64,000 nt of DNA from Leucogyrophana mollusca (lineage: Eukaryota; Basidiomycota; Agaricomycetes; Boletales), in NCBI GenBank assembly GCA_021014945.1, contig MU266429.1, positions 30,126 to 94,125 on the forward strand, written 5' to 3'. How positions within the stretch are numbered: the stretch's first letter is position 1; each line of letters starts with the position of its first letter. A model generated the notes under the pieces. It had not been told where the DNA came from. It saw nothing but the letters and a program-made list of their open reading frames with translations, and made no database searches. A program made the translations under genes and the position numbers. Positions 24,968 to 36,417 of the stretch are shown here, in pieces.

Positions 24968-27108
24968 ATGAACCCTCAAGATAAACAAAACTTAAAGGCA
25001 CTTCCAAGGTTTGTGCAGGTGAGTTCGCCCACGCGTTCTGGCCTCTCCTCACCGCCTTTCAGGATGCCGCATTGAGAGCCTTCCGTGGCTCACTCATCGA
25101 TCTCCGGATGTTGAACGAGATCATCAGCACTCATGAGGCGCTCCCATGGGATTACCGACTCACCTCAGCCCTCCTTCCAGTCTTCCACGTCCACTTAGTC
25201 TCTGCTCGCCTTCCAAAAGAGACCACCCCTGACACTGTGGACGCCATATCGCGTGCCAAGGAATCGCTATCAGCCCTTTTCCACGTGTGCGCACTCTACA
25301 CCAGAAACGGCGCTCTTAACAAAGAAGTCGTCGCCGACGCCGCGATCGTTTCAAAATGGGCCGACCTCCTCCCGTGGCTCCAGTTCTTCTACCGGAACTT
25401 CCTCGCCCACCCCACATCGCTTCCCAACGGAATGCAAAGCTTCTTTGTGTCCGCTTTCGACGACATGGAAACGGTCATCAACATTTTAGTGACTATGTGT
25501 CGATACTCTGGCCCAGGCTGTCCCATTATGAAGTCGTCCCCTCCCACTCTAAAACTGATCATCCAGCTCTGGTCCTTGCTAGCCGACCTAGTCGTTCCCC
25601 CTGGCAGTTTGGACACGCTGTCGCAACTGATTGGCTCGTTCCGGGTGTCCCTCTCAATGATCATGGTCGTTTCCGTGGAGGCACCCCAGGAACAGTCCAT
25701 AATCCCTGCTCTGGTCGAGGCGGGCGGCGGCGTGCCACGGATAGTCACTACAACCCTCCGATACATGCGTCTCATCGCCAAAGACGTCAATAAACTCGCA
25801 GTGCCCGAGACCCGCGCGGCGTTCGACGACGCCATCCTCATCGCCTGGGGCATATCCCACTGCCTCAAATTCATGCAGCTGACAAGCCAAGCGGACCCAG
25901 CCTTCCGTGAGGAGTTCATCGCTAGGCGTTCCGTCCGCAGCGTCCTCACCGCAATCGAATTCGTTCGACCGAAGCTACTGGTCGACTCGACGGAGAACTC
26001 TGACATTGCGCTTGTAAGACAGCAGATCTTCATGGTTGCGTACCGCTATATTACGTTCGCGATGATGTTCGCGAACGACGGGATCTCTGCGCTCTGCGAG
26101 GCGCTTCGTGCACGTGTCCTGGAGACGATGCTCCAGACGGGGACGTTTCTCTCTGAAGAGCAGGACCATGCGCGATGTGAAGACGGGGACGTCGGGTTCT
26201 TCGTCCTCCTGCCATGTTTCTTCATGTGGGAGAGGGTCTTGCGCGTGCTCTCCAAGGCACTGGACAGGATTACATCGCGAGGCACTGAACGGTATGCGCG
26301 ACGCGACGCAAAGCTATGGGTCGTTTGGCGTGACTTCACAGCCATCTCAGAGTGGTACCTAAAGACGCACGAAGACATCCGCGAGCTCCGTTCCCCCTTC
26401 TCCGAATACGTCTGCGCCGGACTTGAGGCAAGTAACTTAATTTTGGCCCGCGAGTGTGGTTGTGCTGATCACTTTTTTTTTTTTTGTTTCAGTGCGGTGA
26501 TTCGCCCGACGACGCCCAGTACCGCTGCATAGGCTGCTTGCTCGTGAGGTACTGCTCGAGTGAATGCCAGCGGGATCACTGGAAAGACAAACATCGAAAA
26601 ATATGCAAAATCCTAAGACTAGCCGTCGGTACGTTCGTCCCGTCCCGTCCCATTTCCCATTCCCCCATTCCATTCTTTCTTGTCGAACTTAATTGTCGTT
26701 TTCGATATTGCAGGGCACGACGGCTCACGAGACATCCGGCGCAGCCTCCCCATAATCGCAGCGCTAGAAACCGAACAATGGGCCGACAACCGCGCCGTCT
26801 TCGAGGAACTCATTGCCGCCGCCGACCCAGCCAGCACCGGCGAACAGCTAGTCCTCGAGCTCGATTTGGGGCAGTACCCCATCGCGTCCCGTGTTTTCAC
26901 CTTTGCGCGATATTCGGAGATCTGGAACTTTGCGGGTTCGGGAAAGGAGGCACTATGGGAAAAGGCGGTGGAAGCGGCGCGGGATGTTGAGGGCCTGAGA
27001 AGGTGTCCAAGGGTGGTTACGGTGGTTAAAGTATACTTGGGGGGTGCGCCGCAGGTGTTGTTTAGCCCGTCGACGGCGCTGAGGTTGGCGTTTGACTGGC
27101 CTGTGTGA
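24968..27108 (+). CDS. MYND-type zinc-finger protein (mushroom-expanded family)
   Basis: Four exons (24968-25018, 25063-26427, 26493-26628, 26714-27108) encode 648 residues. The first 470 residues look like helical repeats without a named domain. A MYND finger follows: the Cys/His order is C-x4-C-x10-C-x2-C-x5-C-x3-C-x8-H-x3-C, in VCAGLE-CGDS...RCIGC...YCSSEC...H..IC. MYND fingers bind proline-rich protein partners. The finger is created by joining exons 2 and 3 across an intron that starts with GC, not GT (see separate entry). The C-terminal 130 residues are acidic and hydrophobic without a known domain. No SET domain is present, so this is not a SMYD methyltransferase. The partner and role are unknown. 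Confidence 0.88.
26428..26492 (+). other. GC-AG intron in the MYND gene
   Basis: The only phase-0 junction that restores the finger is GAG|GCAAGT ... TTTCAG|TGC. GCAAGT is the classic GC-donor consensus. A GT donor three bases further in would bring a stop codon. A 14-T tract ends ahead of the acceptor. Confidence 0.75.
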
Positions 27109-27770
27109 CGACGAAAAGGAGGAGGAATGTGAGGAGGAAGACACCAACGACTCTTTGTTAGGTGGCAGACGGCTTTTCCCACAATTACCGACTAACACAT
27201 CACTCGAGTACCACATCTCGGCCTAACTTTACCCAACCGGTTTGTTCCTCCTGCCCTCCTGGTATTTCCCGTCTAACTGAACGCGTCCGGCAATTCAGCT
27301 CTTGCCATAAAGCTTCGAGCGGTGCTGGCAGATGGCGGGTCGATTCCCTGCTGGTCACCCATGCTAGCCCGTCTTTTGGCCCAGCGTTCAGCATGCTCAG
27401 GTTTCGCAGGTATCCAGATTGACAGAATCACGCACAATCGCATTTTCCTGCGCCATGGTGATGCTGGAAGTAGGGATGCTGGTTGACTGGACGTGACAAT
27501 GGGCAGTACACAATGTCGCAGCTGAGAAACCGAGTGCAGGAAGGTCGTGTTAAGATCCAAACGATGTGCTTCCTGCGTAAACTGTACAGGTACTCAGGCC
27601 TCAGAGGAATAATACGACACTCATACGACGCGAGTTGCTCGACTGTTCCCTAGAGGCTAAACGCCCAAAAGACAGAGACCCCCGCCACTGGCCAGACCCC
27701 TGTTGAGGCTGCTGTGGTCCTGATCAACCGTCAACGCAACCACTCAGGTTGTATCTTTGACACTCGGGCT
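27109..27770. other. Intergenic region
   Basis: About 660 bases between two same-strand genes, with polyadenylation of one and the promoter of the next. Short frames only; a stretch near 27310-27360 looks faintly like a tRNA T arm but does not fold. Confidence 0.5.
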
Positions 27771-28771
27771 ATGACTTTCTACAATCCGACGTCCAGCTTA
27801 AAGTTGGCTGGTAAAGTACTGGTTGTTGTGCGTTCATCAGTCTTGTGACACGCTATAACTGACGACTGAAAGATGTGATCCAAGTTAGCCTGTCGTATCA
27901 GTTGCAAATGTTGCCCAGCTCGCAGCTGATCTGCTGATCACATCTCTCGCGCTCGATCGCGTTGGCGTGTTCGATCCAAAATTTCTCGTCCCAGTCGTCG
28001 GGGCGCGTGAAGATGGCCTTCCGGGCATTACCACTCCTCTCGAATGTGAGCTTTTACAGCTTGCAGCTCCTTGATGCCTGAATGATAGATCGCATTATGA
28101 CAGTGTATGCAAATGAAAGTCAAAATATCGCTGTCGTTCAACAGCGTTCTCCAGCTCTGAAAGTGAGTAGACCTGTCCCTTGAGATGATTCTCTAGTTGA
28201 CCTATTTCTCCAGGCTTTCAAGCAGGAGTTTGTCGACGCACTCCTCCACTTTATCAGCACGTCCGGGGTGTCTGCTGTCCTTTTCCTTGGCGGCGTGGAC
28301 ATGTCCAACAGGACCGACTCGCAGATGCTGTAAGTAAACATGTTGACTCTGATGTTCGGGCAATTGAATGAACCGCCCACCCCTCACAGATCTCCTACAT
28401 GCCACATCATCCCCGCAACATCAGCACCTATATCGCCGAGCCCACTGTCTGCCCTGGCCGAGCTGCCAATCCCAGCCTATGCCTCCCCTGTCCCACAGTT
28501 CATCCAGGCTGACGCTGATGACAAGCGCATCCCATTTATCCCTGGCGGCGGACTGAGCCGACGTATATTGTCCTCCATACCGAACACCTGGCAGATCCCA
28601 GCTGTTTGCCTGCTACAATATGTTATGGAGGGCGACAATCGGGGCGACGCGCAGCTTATGGCGGCGGTAGCCTCTAAAGTGCTGAAATTTGACGTGCGAA
28701 GCTGGAAGCAGCCGGGTAGCTGGACACAAGGGCTTTTCGGTGCTCCTCACGATCAAACGCTGTATGGGTGA
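27771..28771 (+). CDS. Proteasome assembly chaperone 2 (PAC2/Pba2/Add66 family)
   Basis: PAC2 pairs with PAC1 to guide assembly of the 20S proteasome alpha ring and keep it from binding the regulator too early. Five exons (27771-27815, 27889-28045, 28104-28162, 28214-28329, 28390-28771) close in phase to give 252 residues. The N-terminus LKLAGKPVVSVANVAQLAAD matches the family opening, with its invariant GNVxQLAxDLL-like pattern (here ANVAQLAADLL). LFLGGVDMSNR lies mid-protein. Near the C-terminus, FIPGGGLSRRILSS and LLQYVMEGDNRGDAQ are the most diagnostic motifs of the family. The size agrees with fungal members. Acts in the cytosol and nucleus. Confidence 0.9.
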
Positions 28772-29367
28772 TGTATTGTACGCGCTGCACCGGGTTGTAC
28801 GAAACCCTGACGCCAGAAACCAAGCTTGTCGTTCATACACGAAATATGGTGGAAGGTGATGCAAACAGCGCCAATCCCAGTGAACTCAGAGCTTCCTTGT
28901 CAAACATTCTGGCGATCAGGCCAGCGAATGTAATCACAATATAGAACATTGCAGTGAGTAGTGTAACGTAAGCCTAAGTAAAATAAGAGACACGACGACG
29001 GATCGAGATACAAGCTGGCTAATATACAGGTCAAATGTAACTTTTGATGAGGGAGTGCCTGCTCCGTGTGCTGTGGCGGTTTCTCCCCGTTATGTGGGAT
29101 AGATGTATGTACGCGCAGATGCAGGATAGCGCCCACATTTGTTGCTGGCATATATATGGCAGAGAGCTTTGGTAACGTGCGCGACGAGCCGCTTAATCAT
29201 GTGCGCTTGTGTAGTATCCTCCGCATCATTGACAGCGCTAGGTCCTGGAAAATTACCCATCAGCTTAAGTGCGCAGTGAACGCGAAGCGTCGGATATGGA
29301 GGTTGTAGGAGACGTACAATGATGAGTGTGGAAATGCTCCGACGCCTTGGCGGCGACCGCTCTCCTT
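28772..29367. other. Convergent 3' intergenic region
   Basis: About 600 bases between the PAC2 stop and the candidate minus-strand gene. No gene beyond the possible continuation of that candidate (frame at 29090-29404) was seen. Confidence 0.4.
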
Positions 29368-29657
29368 CTAAGTCCTCGACTGCACGAAGGGCTTCTTCCA
29401 ACATGGTCGTCTCTTCGTCCCGTTCTTGGAGGGCAGGCTAGAGGGATTGCTCAGCGACGGCATTGGCGGCAAAGTTGGTTGAATGAAAACGCACCCAAAG
29501 GACTGCGCCGACTTCTGGCGCGTCATTTGCGTCTCCGTTGTCGATATGATTTCGTTCGTCAACTGTCTGCTATTTGTATGGCGAGTGAGCTCCTGGACAA
29601 GAATAGCGCGTAATCATATCATTTTTACCATTAAACGCTCACGTTGGCTCGGCGCAT
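29368..29657 (-). CDS. Candidate small gene, reading frame unresolved
   Basis: ATG at 29657 opens MRRAN, then a 50-base intron (29593-29642), an exon giving ELTRHTNSRQLTNEIISTTE and on to QKSAQSF, then a 57-base intron (29438-29494). Both introns have proper ends and sizes. The spliced frame then stops at 29368 after a basic tail. A different frame downstream, from about 29430 to 29330 (ALQERDEETTMLEEALRAVE), looks more protein-like and coiled-coil-forming, and would continue the helical character of exon 2. Either the splice model or the sequence is off by one. No family was recognised. Confidence 0.35.
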
Positions 29658-32600
29658 AACGGGGATATGGGTGGTATCGCAATAGATACGACGAGCGATA
29701 ACTCGGGAGACGCATTTGGCTAGAGTATGTAGAAAGAACGAATGAGAAGGAAGGGAAGGGGATGTCTGGTGCGCGTAGCCTGCCCATGAGTCTTAAATAC
29801 CTCAACGGCGTTATGGGAGAGCGAAAAAAATGCACGAGCTAGAACCCTGCATTCTGCGAAACGAATAAGGCAGTTGAGCGGGATTGATTAAGTCGGATGG
29901 CTGGGAGCGAAGCATCCCTGGATGTGGCGGCCAAACAAGTCATTTTGCTTCCGTTCGGAATCAAATATCCAGTACATGGTCGCCGTCCTCCCTGTCTGGT
30001 CAGGCCTCAGGGTTATCTCCATCGAACAGTCGCATCGGAGCCACGAGGAGCATTCCTGGTCCAGCGTACAGATAGCAATGTCGTTCAATAGGCCAGTATG
30101 GGATTGTGATTTCGGACAATCCAATCAAAGGCCAATTGTGCGACCAAGAGCAATGTTCTCCAGGTCCTTGCTCTTTGTGCTTCGAGCCTCCCCGAGGATG
30201 AATTTACGACGCAGTGAGCATTAATTTGAGGTCATCCTGAATGCATCCTGGAGAATCGATCAACGCTCTGTACTGAGAACTCGCTGGTTATGAGGCCACA
30301 GGCCCGCAAAACACTCGAGCTCTGAAGCACTTCCCCCTAGCCACCGAAGCACCTAACCACCACTTCCATCTGTCTCATGGCACCTATCCATCGTAGCGCT
30401 TACGAATGCCCACCAACCAAACCCCAGCATGCAGTGTGCCGCCCTCGACGAGAACTGGCCCACAAGGTCATACGTGATGTGACCGTGACGGGAAAAAGGC
30501 GGGTCACGTCACGCCTAAGCCGCCATCAGGCGTACACGCCAGGCAAGTTCCCAACCACGTTGTGAATCCATGAGTGCAGCTCAGTGTGTGCCCTTCAAGC
30601 CCACCAAGATACCCAAGAACAGCATTTGTGTGAGTCAAGATCATCACAGTAGCTGCCTCAAGACCGCCCCTCTTTCCTACAACAAGGAAACTGCCCGCCA
30701 AAACAATGGGCACGATGGCCGATGATGCGCCATCCGATGACATCCGTCCGCATGACAGACAACATATTGAGGTGTCTCGATACACTCACCTTGAGAGTGA
30801 CAATCCACCTCATAATCTACGTGAGTTCCCCCTCCCCCCCTCCAACCCGGTGGGCCTGCGTATCGACCAGCGAGGCAAATCAAACCATTCGCCCAAAAAA
30901 CAAGCTTGCGTGATTGCAGTGACCATGGAACGGCGAAAATCAAGACGACCCCAAGCCCCGTTGTTGGACGAAGACCTGTGATTTTTCACCGTTGCCTGAA
31001 TGCTCCAGCCGATCGGTTTGAACTATAAAGTGGCTGCTCCGAGCCCAATAATGGGGATCGATTCTTCAAGAAAAACGGTGCGAGGTAAAGCAATTGTGAA
31101 CGAATGCCAGAGCGAATAGTGCCAGCCGCCAACGTCGTGCCAAGTGCCAATGACCTTCAAGCGGTCGTCGTTGTCCGATGGGTGTTCTATGTGCTCGTCC
31201 AAGGCTCTATCTTCAGATAAATAGCAAACATCGCCAGCAGCAAGATCAAGGAGATGAAAGGCGAATGTTTGCAACTGTCCCTTTTGTTTGTGGACGGCGT
31301 TCGTGGTCTTCCCTGGGGGGACCCTTTCCCAGTTTACTGACCCACCAACTCCGCTCGACAAATCTCCAGCCACAAGCCTTCCCCCAACTGTCCTCCCTGG
31401 CAACCAAAGCCATCCCCGCAAAATTATTGCCGGCCTTCGTGATATATCCTTGTCCGTGAATATCCCTCAGCATTTTATTCTCCAGACTCTTTGTGGCATT
31501 TATCGTGCCGCAGACCGAGCCCCCATCTCCTCACAAATTTTCTACCGAACTATCTCTCACCTGCCACACGCTGCCATTTTTCAGTTTGACGTCGCCCACT
31601 CTCACAATTCACAAAGGAACTCAATGCCTGCCACTCTGCCGGAGCTTCCACTACCCTCACGCGTCTCCGAGATAGTATCGCACCTTGGACAGACACCATC
31701 TCAACGTTCAGGTGCCTGTTAGCCAACTTTCCCCCGATGCTTGTGAAAATGTCATTTTCAGACCATCTTGTTCTTCCCCTTGGCTCGGGTTTTGGTTCTG
31801 CGCATAACCACGCTTACCGAGGGTGGTCAATGTCCGCCGCTCTGGTCGCTGGCAAGTAGACTTCTGGGACTCTGATCGAAGTCGGGTTACATACCAACAA
31901 CCCGATGCGTATATCGGGACACATGACGAGGCGTATGCGGTTTCTCGTCGTGGGGTCGGAGGGGGGCTCAAAGTCTGTCTTTCCTGTCACATTGCTCTGA
32001 CCCGATGTCTATCATTCTGTTGGACCTTTCATCGCTGCTAGGCCTCTCCAAGACATGACCTCTCCCTGTCCCCTGTGACCTATAGAACCAGGAAATCGAT
32101 CAATCACCCAATACATGCTACTATTACTTGATAGTCGATCATTGATATTTGCGCGAAGCAGCACCCGCGAATATCCCTAGGAATGGTGACCCAGGCCATA
32201 TGAACGATCTCGAATTCGTCTTATTGACGTGATATACTGTGTGCGGGACTCAAAAAGGGTATTCGAGTCCGATCTGCGGTGGGCCGTGCGGGCTAGCTGT
32301 CCTCGTGGTTCCTCATTTCGGTTATTTACAAGCCTTGGAGATCTTTTGGGTATCCAAGCTCAAGCTCCATCTCGTTGTGGTCCACTGCAGCCTTGCGTGT
32401 GCGTGAGCTCGCATCGTTCATCGTGAGTACACTGTCTGATGATGAAGAGCAGTTTGATACACTATCGATGTGGCAGGGTTAGGGGCCTGGATCCCAAGAA
32501 TGTAGCGGCTGGCTGCCACTCCCGCCGAGTTAGCGCCGGGTCGAAGCTCCCCGTAATGGGCTCATGTGGTTATCGGTGCATGCCATTGTTCGATCGCTCC

Positions 32601-33061
32601 CAAATTTTGATCCTTCTGTTCAGTTAGTTTCCCGTAGTGGACAGACAGTATATAAGGAAGACAATCGTTCCTTCTGAAATAAACATTCTCAATCCTCTAC
32701 TAGCAACTTTCAAGCGTCTCCGAGTTCCAGTGCGTCTTTCAGACTCTTCCGGTAATGTTGGAGCCTCTACCTCAACTCTCGAGCCCTTCCGTGCGAGAAG
32801 AACATATGCACAACTCGCATACAACCGTCATCATCACTAGCCTATAGCAAATTCTGCAGAGGAGACTAGGCTTATCCCCATCAACTCCAGGACTCGCCTG
32901 GATGGAAACTCTCTCACGTCGACTTTTTCCCGAGCCTTTGGGAATCTGTGCATGTCTTTAGCATTCGTACCGTTGTCGCTTTATTTGGATCTGCGTGAAT
33001 AGTTATATGTAGCAGGGATGTGCTCTCGGTGGGTGCCGTCAGACGTGAGTTTCCCGATACC
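29658..33061. other. Long gene-poor stretch
   Basis: About 3.4 kb with only short or low-quality frames: plus 30706-30981 (acidic, Pro-rich, 91 codons), minus 31023-31421 and plus 31288-31722 overlap each other and carry no domain. TATA-like boxes occur near 31022 and at 32649. No transposon, tRNA or repeat array was recognised. Part of the right end should be the promoter and 5' untranslated region of the 33062 gene. Confidence 0.4.
32649..32657 (+). promoter_or_regulatory. TATA-box-like TATATAAGG upstream of the acetyltransferase-like gene
   Basis: A strong TATATAAGG lies 405 bases before the ATG at 33062. If used, the transcript would have a long 5' untranslated region, possibly with an intron beginning at the GTAATG near 32752. 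Position is the only support. Confidence 0.3.
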
Positions 33062-34664
33062 ATGACTATTCAGAGCAGCTTGAAGCTTTACCATCATGGT
33101 CGCTTCAAAGTGGCAGGAGGCGTCCTTCCTGACGCTGTCACTGCATACCAGACGTACGGAGACCCCAAGAATCCATGCATCGTTTTCCCGACTTGTTATG
33201 GGGCTAAATTGGCTCTCGGAAGTGAGTGGCAACCCTTAGTTTTTCGATACTCAGCTTGAACTGGTATTTCAGGTCAAGATTATCTCGTCGGAGAGGACAA
33301 GGTGCGTCACGCAGGCAGGCATTCGATCAAACACTGAGGGCAGCTCGGCGTTTCAGGTGCTCGATCCCAGGAAGTACTTCATAGTCACTTTTGCACTATT
33401 CTGCAATGGAGAGGTAGGTTGTCCACATATCTAACCCTGCCGACTATATTATCTCATCGTCTATTTGAAAGTCTTCCTCCCCTTCTAATACGGTAGGCAA
33501 CTGGCCTTCGACGCCTAGACATAGTGACGATGACAGAGGGTTTTGCAGCCTGCTCCATACAATGGAGCTTACTTCCCCTATATATCGTATGAGGATAACA
33601 TGTAAGAGGAGCCACCACAAACGCCACCTTTGCTGAAGCCGTCATAGCCGTGCACAACATGCTGTCTTGACAAAGGAGCTGGGTGTTTCAAAGGTGTACT
33701 GCGCGATCGGGTTCTCCATGGGCGGTCAGCAGGTAGGTTCCCTCTTCGATTTCGACTGCTAAAACCCCAACTTCGTTTTAGGCCTATCATTGGGCTGTGG
33801 TTTTCCCCGACTTTGTCGAGAAGATTGTACCCATATGTTCTTCAGCTCGGACAAGTCCGCACAACGCTTGGTAACCGGTGCAAATTCTCTCCTAACGGAT
33901 TGTGTTAGCTGAGATCTCGCTAGTCTTCTCGAAGGCGCGAAGAGTGCGATGCAAGCTTCCATAGATTTCCAAGCGGGTCACTACACGTCCAATCCTCAGC
34001 AAGGTATTCGAGCTTTTGGGCGGGCGATGCTTCCTTGGGCGTACAACCAGACTGTGGGCTCGACCGTTTATTCATTTGGCACTTGCTGACGGTGCAGTCC
34101 ATCTCTTACGCAGTGGTTTAGAGAGCAGGTCTACCTGACGGCGCTCGGAGGAGAGTAAGCGGTCTTTCTTCGATTAGTCTGGGTTCGGCGACGAATTCTC
34201 ACGTCAAAATAGGTATCCTGATCTCCAAACGTTCGTCCGAGGAGGAGGAGAAGCTTTCTGGCTTCAACACTGGGACGCCAATGATATGATATCTCTCCTC
34301 AACACTTGGCAGAATGGTGACGTTTCGCAAGTACGAGACGGCGGCGACTACGCGAAAACCTTGAAGAGCATCAAAGCACAAGTGCTTCTTTTACCATCCA
34401 AAACGGACCTTATGTTTCCGGTCTGTCGTCGAAATTTTATTGTATTGACATTGCTGACGTTCGGACAGCCCGAGGATAGTCGTGTGGAGATGTCCTACCT
34501 AGGAAGCGCTACTCTCTGTGTCATCGAAACTTCATGGGGTCACAGTGGTAAGATCACACGCATCTTTCCTTCGTTCATTCACCAAACATGACCCAGCTGG
34601 TGGAAGCGCTAACCCTGGGGACGTCGACTTTGTGTCGACACAGGTGCGAGAATTCCTGAAGTGA
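33062..34664 (+). CDS. Homoserine O-acetyltransferase-like alpha/beta hydrolase
   Basis: The family fold matches MetX-type acyltransferases and related fungal hydrolases. About eleven exons splice into one frame. The N-terminus reads LKLYHHGRFKVAGGVLPDAV and AYQTYGDPKNPCIVFPTCYG. The nucleophile elbow is GFSMGGQQAYHWAVVFP (Ser). The acid is in SKTDLMFP (Asp), and the His is in SWGHSGGG. The catalytic triad is therefore intact. The start was taken at the ATG at 33062; an upstream in-frame GTG was not used. In fungi this subgroup contains true homoserine acetyltransferases as well as uncharacterised hydrolases, and I cannot decide between them. Methionine biosynthesis is possible but not claimed. 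The stop TGA is at 34662-34664. Confidence 0.87.
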
Positions 34665-36417
34665 AGGCGGAATTGGTCAATTTGAATGTCAATACATACT
34701 GTAAGCCTCCTGGAAATGCTTGTGTTCTGATTGAAATATTTGCTTGATCGTCCTTGAGATCGGATCACAACTGCCTGAAGAACCTAAAATGGGGAGCAGT
34801 TGTGCACAAGATGCCGCGTCAGAGATCGAGTGGAAGGTGAATAGAAAATGACGATGTTGCACCAAGTCACATGTCGGGTCACGACGAATCACGGTAGGCC
34901 GAAGGAACACCAACCCTCACTGGAGTATCATCAAGGTTTCGTCCCACATTGTGCTCACCGACCCCGCTGGTACTCGTCTATTGCATCGGTGCATACGGTA
35001 CCAGCAGGACAAGACGACTATGGAAGGGGCAGCGCCATTGGCAGACGTAGGCCACCCGCAGAAAGCACCACCCAGTATAACACACTTTATGAAAGTACGA
35101 TGATATTGACTTGTCGGTAACCGAACAAGCTAGGGAAGCGGTAATCCTGTACTCAGCTCCCGGTCATAGGGTGTGCAGCCCCGAAACGAAACAGTTCGCT
35201 TTGGAGGAAATTACAGCATGCCTGATATCTCCTACCCCACCCCGGAACGTTGTCTGTGGTCTGCTGTTATCCTTAAGGGTAGAAGGTAGAGCCAAAGAGA
35301 TCGCGAGGGTTGATCAAAGGGCGGCTTATATATTCACTGCGTCTGGCTCAACAGTTGAATCACTTGACTACCCCCAGCCCAGCAATTGATTTACTGCTTC
35401 GGCTGGTTTTGCAGCGCCTGCTGATAGCCTACAAAGGAATCAATATAAGCCTCAGCTTCTAATCACACTTGGCGGAGGCCCTTCTCCACCCCTATCCCTG
35501 TTATTGGAGAACGGCGTGCATTTAGGTATACAGCTGCGGTTGAATCCCATGCGTGTGGTTGCGATTTGGCCGAATGGGGGCTGCGGACCTACGCTTCGCA
35601 GGTGAGAAAGATAGCACAGAAGACAACAGAGCTCGATCGGTCCGAGAACGATGGGCTTGGGAGGAGCCAGTGAAAATGCGGGGGGACGCTCGAGCAGCTC
35701 TGCACCTCGGTGCTCTAGCTTCGTGTGGCGAACATGAACCGGCCAAGTGGGGGTGGACGGAGTAGTTTCATGGATGCAATTATCGACCTAGGCTTTCCCT
35801 CCGCGCTTGTTCGGGACGCTTGGTCTCGTATGTTTCGTCGACGAGCGAAAGTCAAGAGTACCAAGAAGTCCCACCAGCTCTTACAACACTCACATGCAGA
35901 TGTTGATGTAGATATGTCCAGGCGATGGGTACAGGACGGACTTCGGGAGTCTGACCGTGGTGGACCAGTTGCATTGAGGATAGTGGCCAGAGTAGAACGA
36001 ACCATGAAGGGGGAACACAATCGATACGACGCGTAGCATCTTGAGGTCAAAGGGTAGCACCATAGTGATAGCGTTGTCGAGAATAATAAAAGCTGAAGCG
36101 CAATTGTATGTGTTAATTTATTTTCTTGTTGTCGCTGTGCACAATGGGGAGGATGTTTGTGTTTGTTTGTACTATGTTGGACTGCATGCCTTTGCCATGA
36201 GGCCAATTACCCTGATCGCTACATTTCATTTTGTATATCTGTATTCTCTGCTTTCCGTTCCGAAATCCTCCCAAAGTCCTCTGCGAACATCTTAATCTTG
36301 CTCTTCGACTACTTCTATCATCTGCCCTCTATCATTCTGCGACACCCATCTACTTGACCTCGAATCACCCTTTTTCTATATCTTTATATCTGCATTTTCA
36401 ACAATTTCAACCATCAA
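34665..36417. other. Gene-poor stretch
   Basis: About 1.75 kb. A plus-strand frame at 35725-36036 and a minus-strand frame at 35715-36206 overlap almost fully; neither shows a domain or splice partners. A TATATA run at about 35327 and CT-rich DNA from 36290 to 36400, typical of fungal promoters, precede the next gene. Confidence 0.4.

Noticed and set aside
27300..27380. tRNA-like T arm (GCGGG-TCGATTC-CCTGC)
   Set aside because: The loop lacks the TTC start of a T loop, and no acceptor, D or anticodon stems fit around it.
31023..31722. Overlapping minus and plus frames of 130-145 codons
   Set aside because: No domains, no splice support and low-complexity Pro/Ser content; could not choose a strand.
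35715..36206. Overlapping frames on both strands (35725-36036 plus, 35715-36206 minus)
   Set aside because: Neither shows a known domain, introns or conserved motifs; mutual overlap suggests chance.
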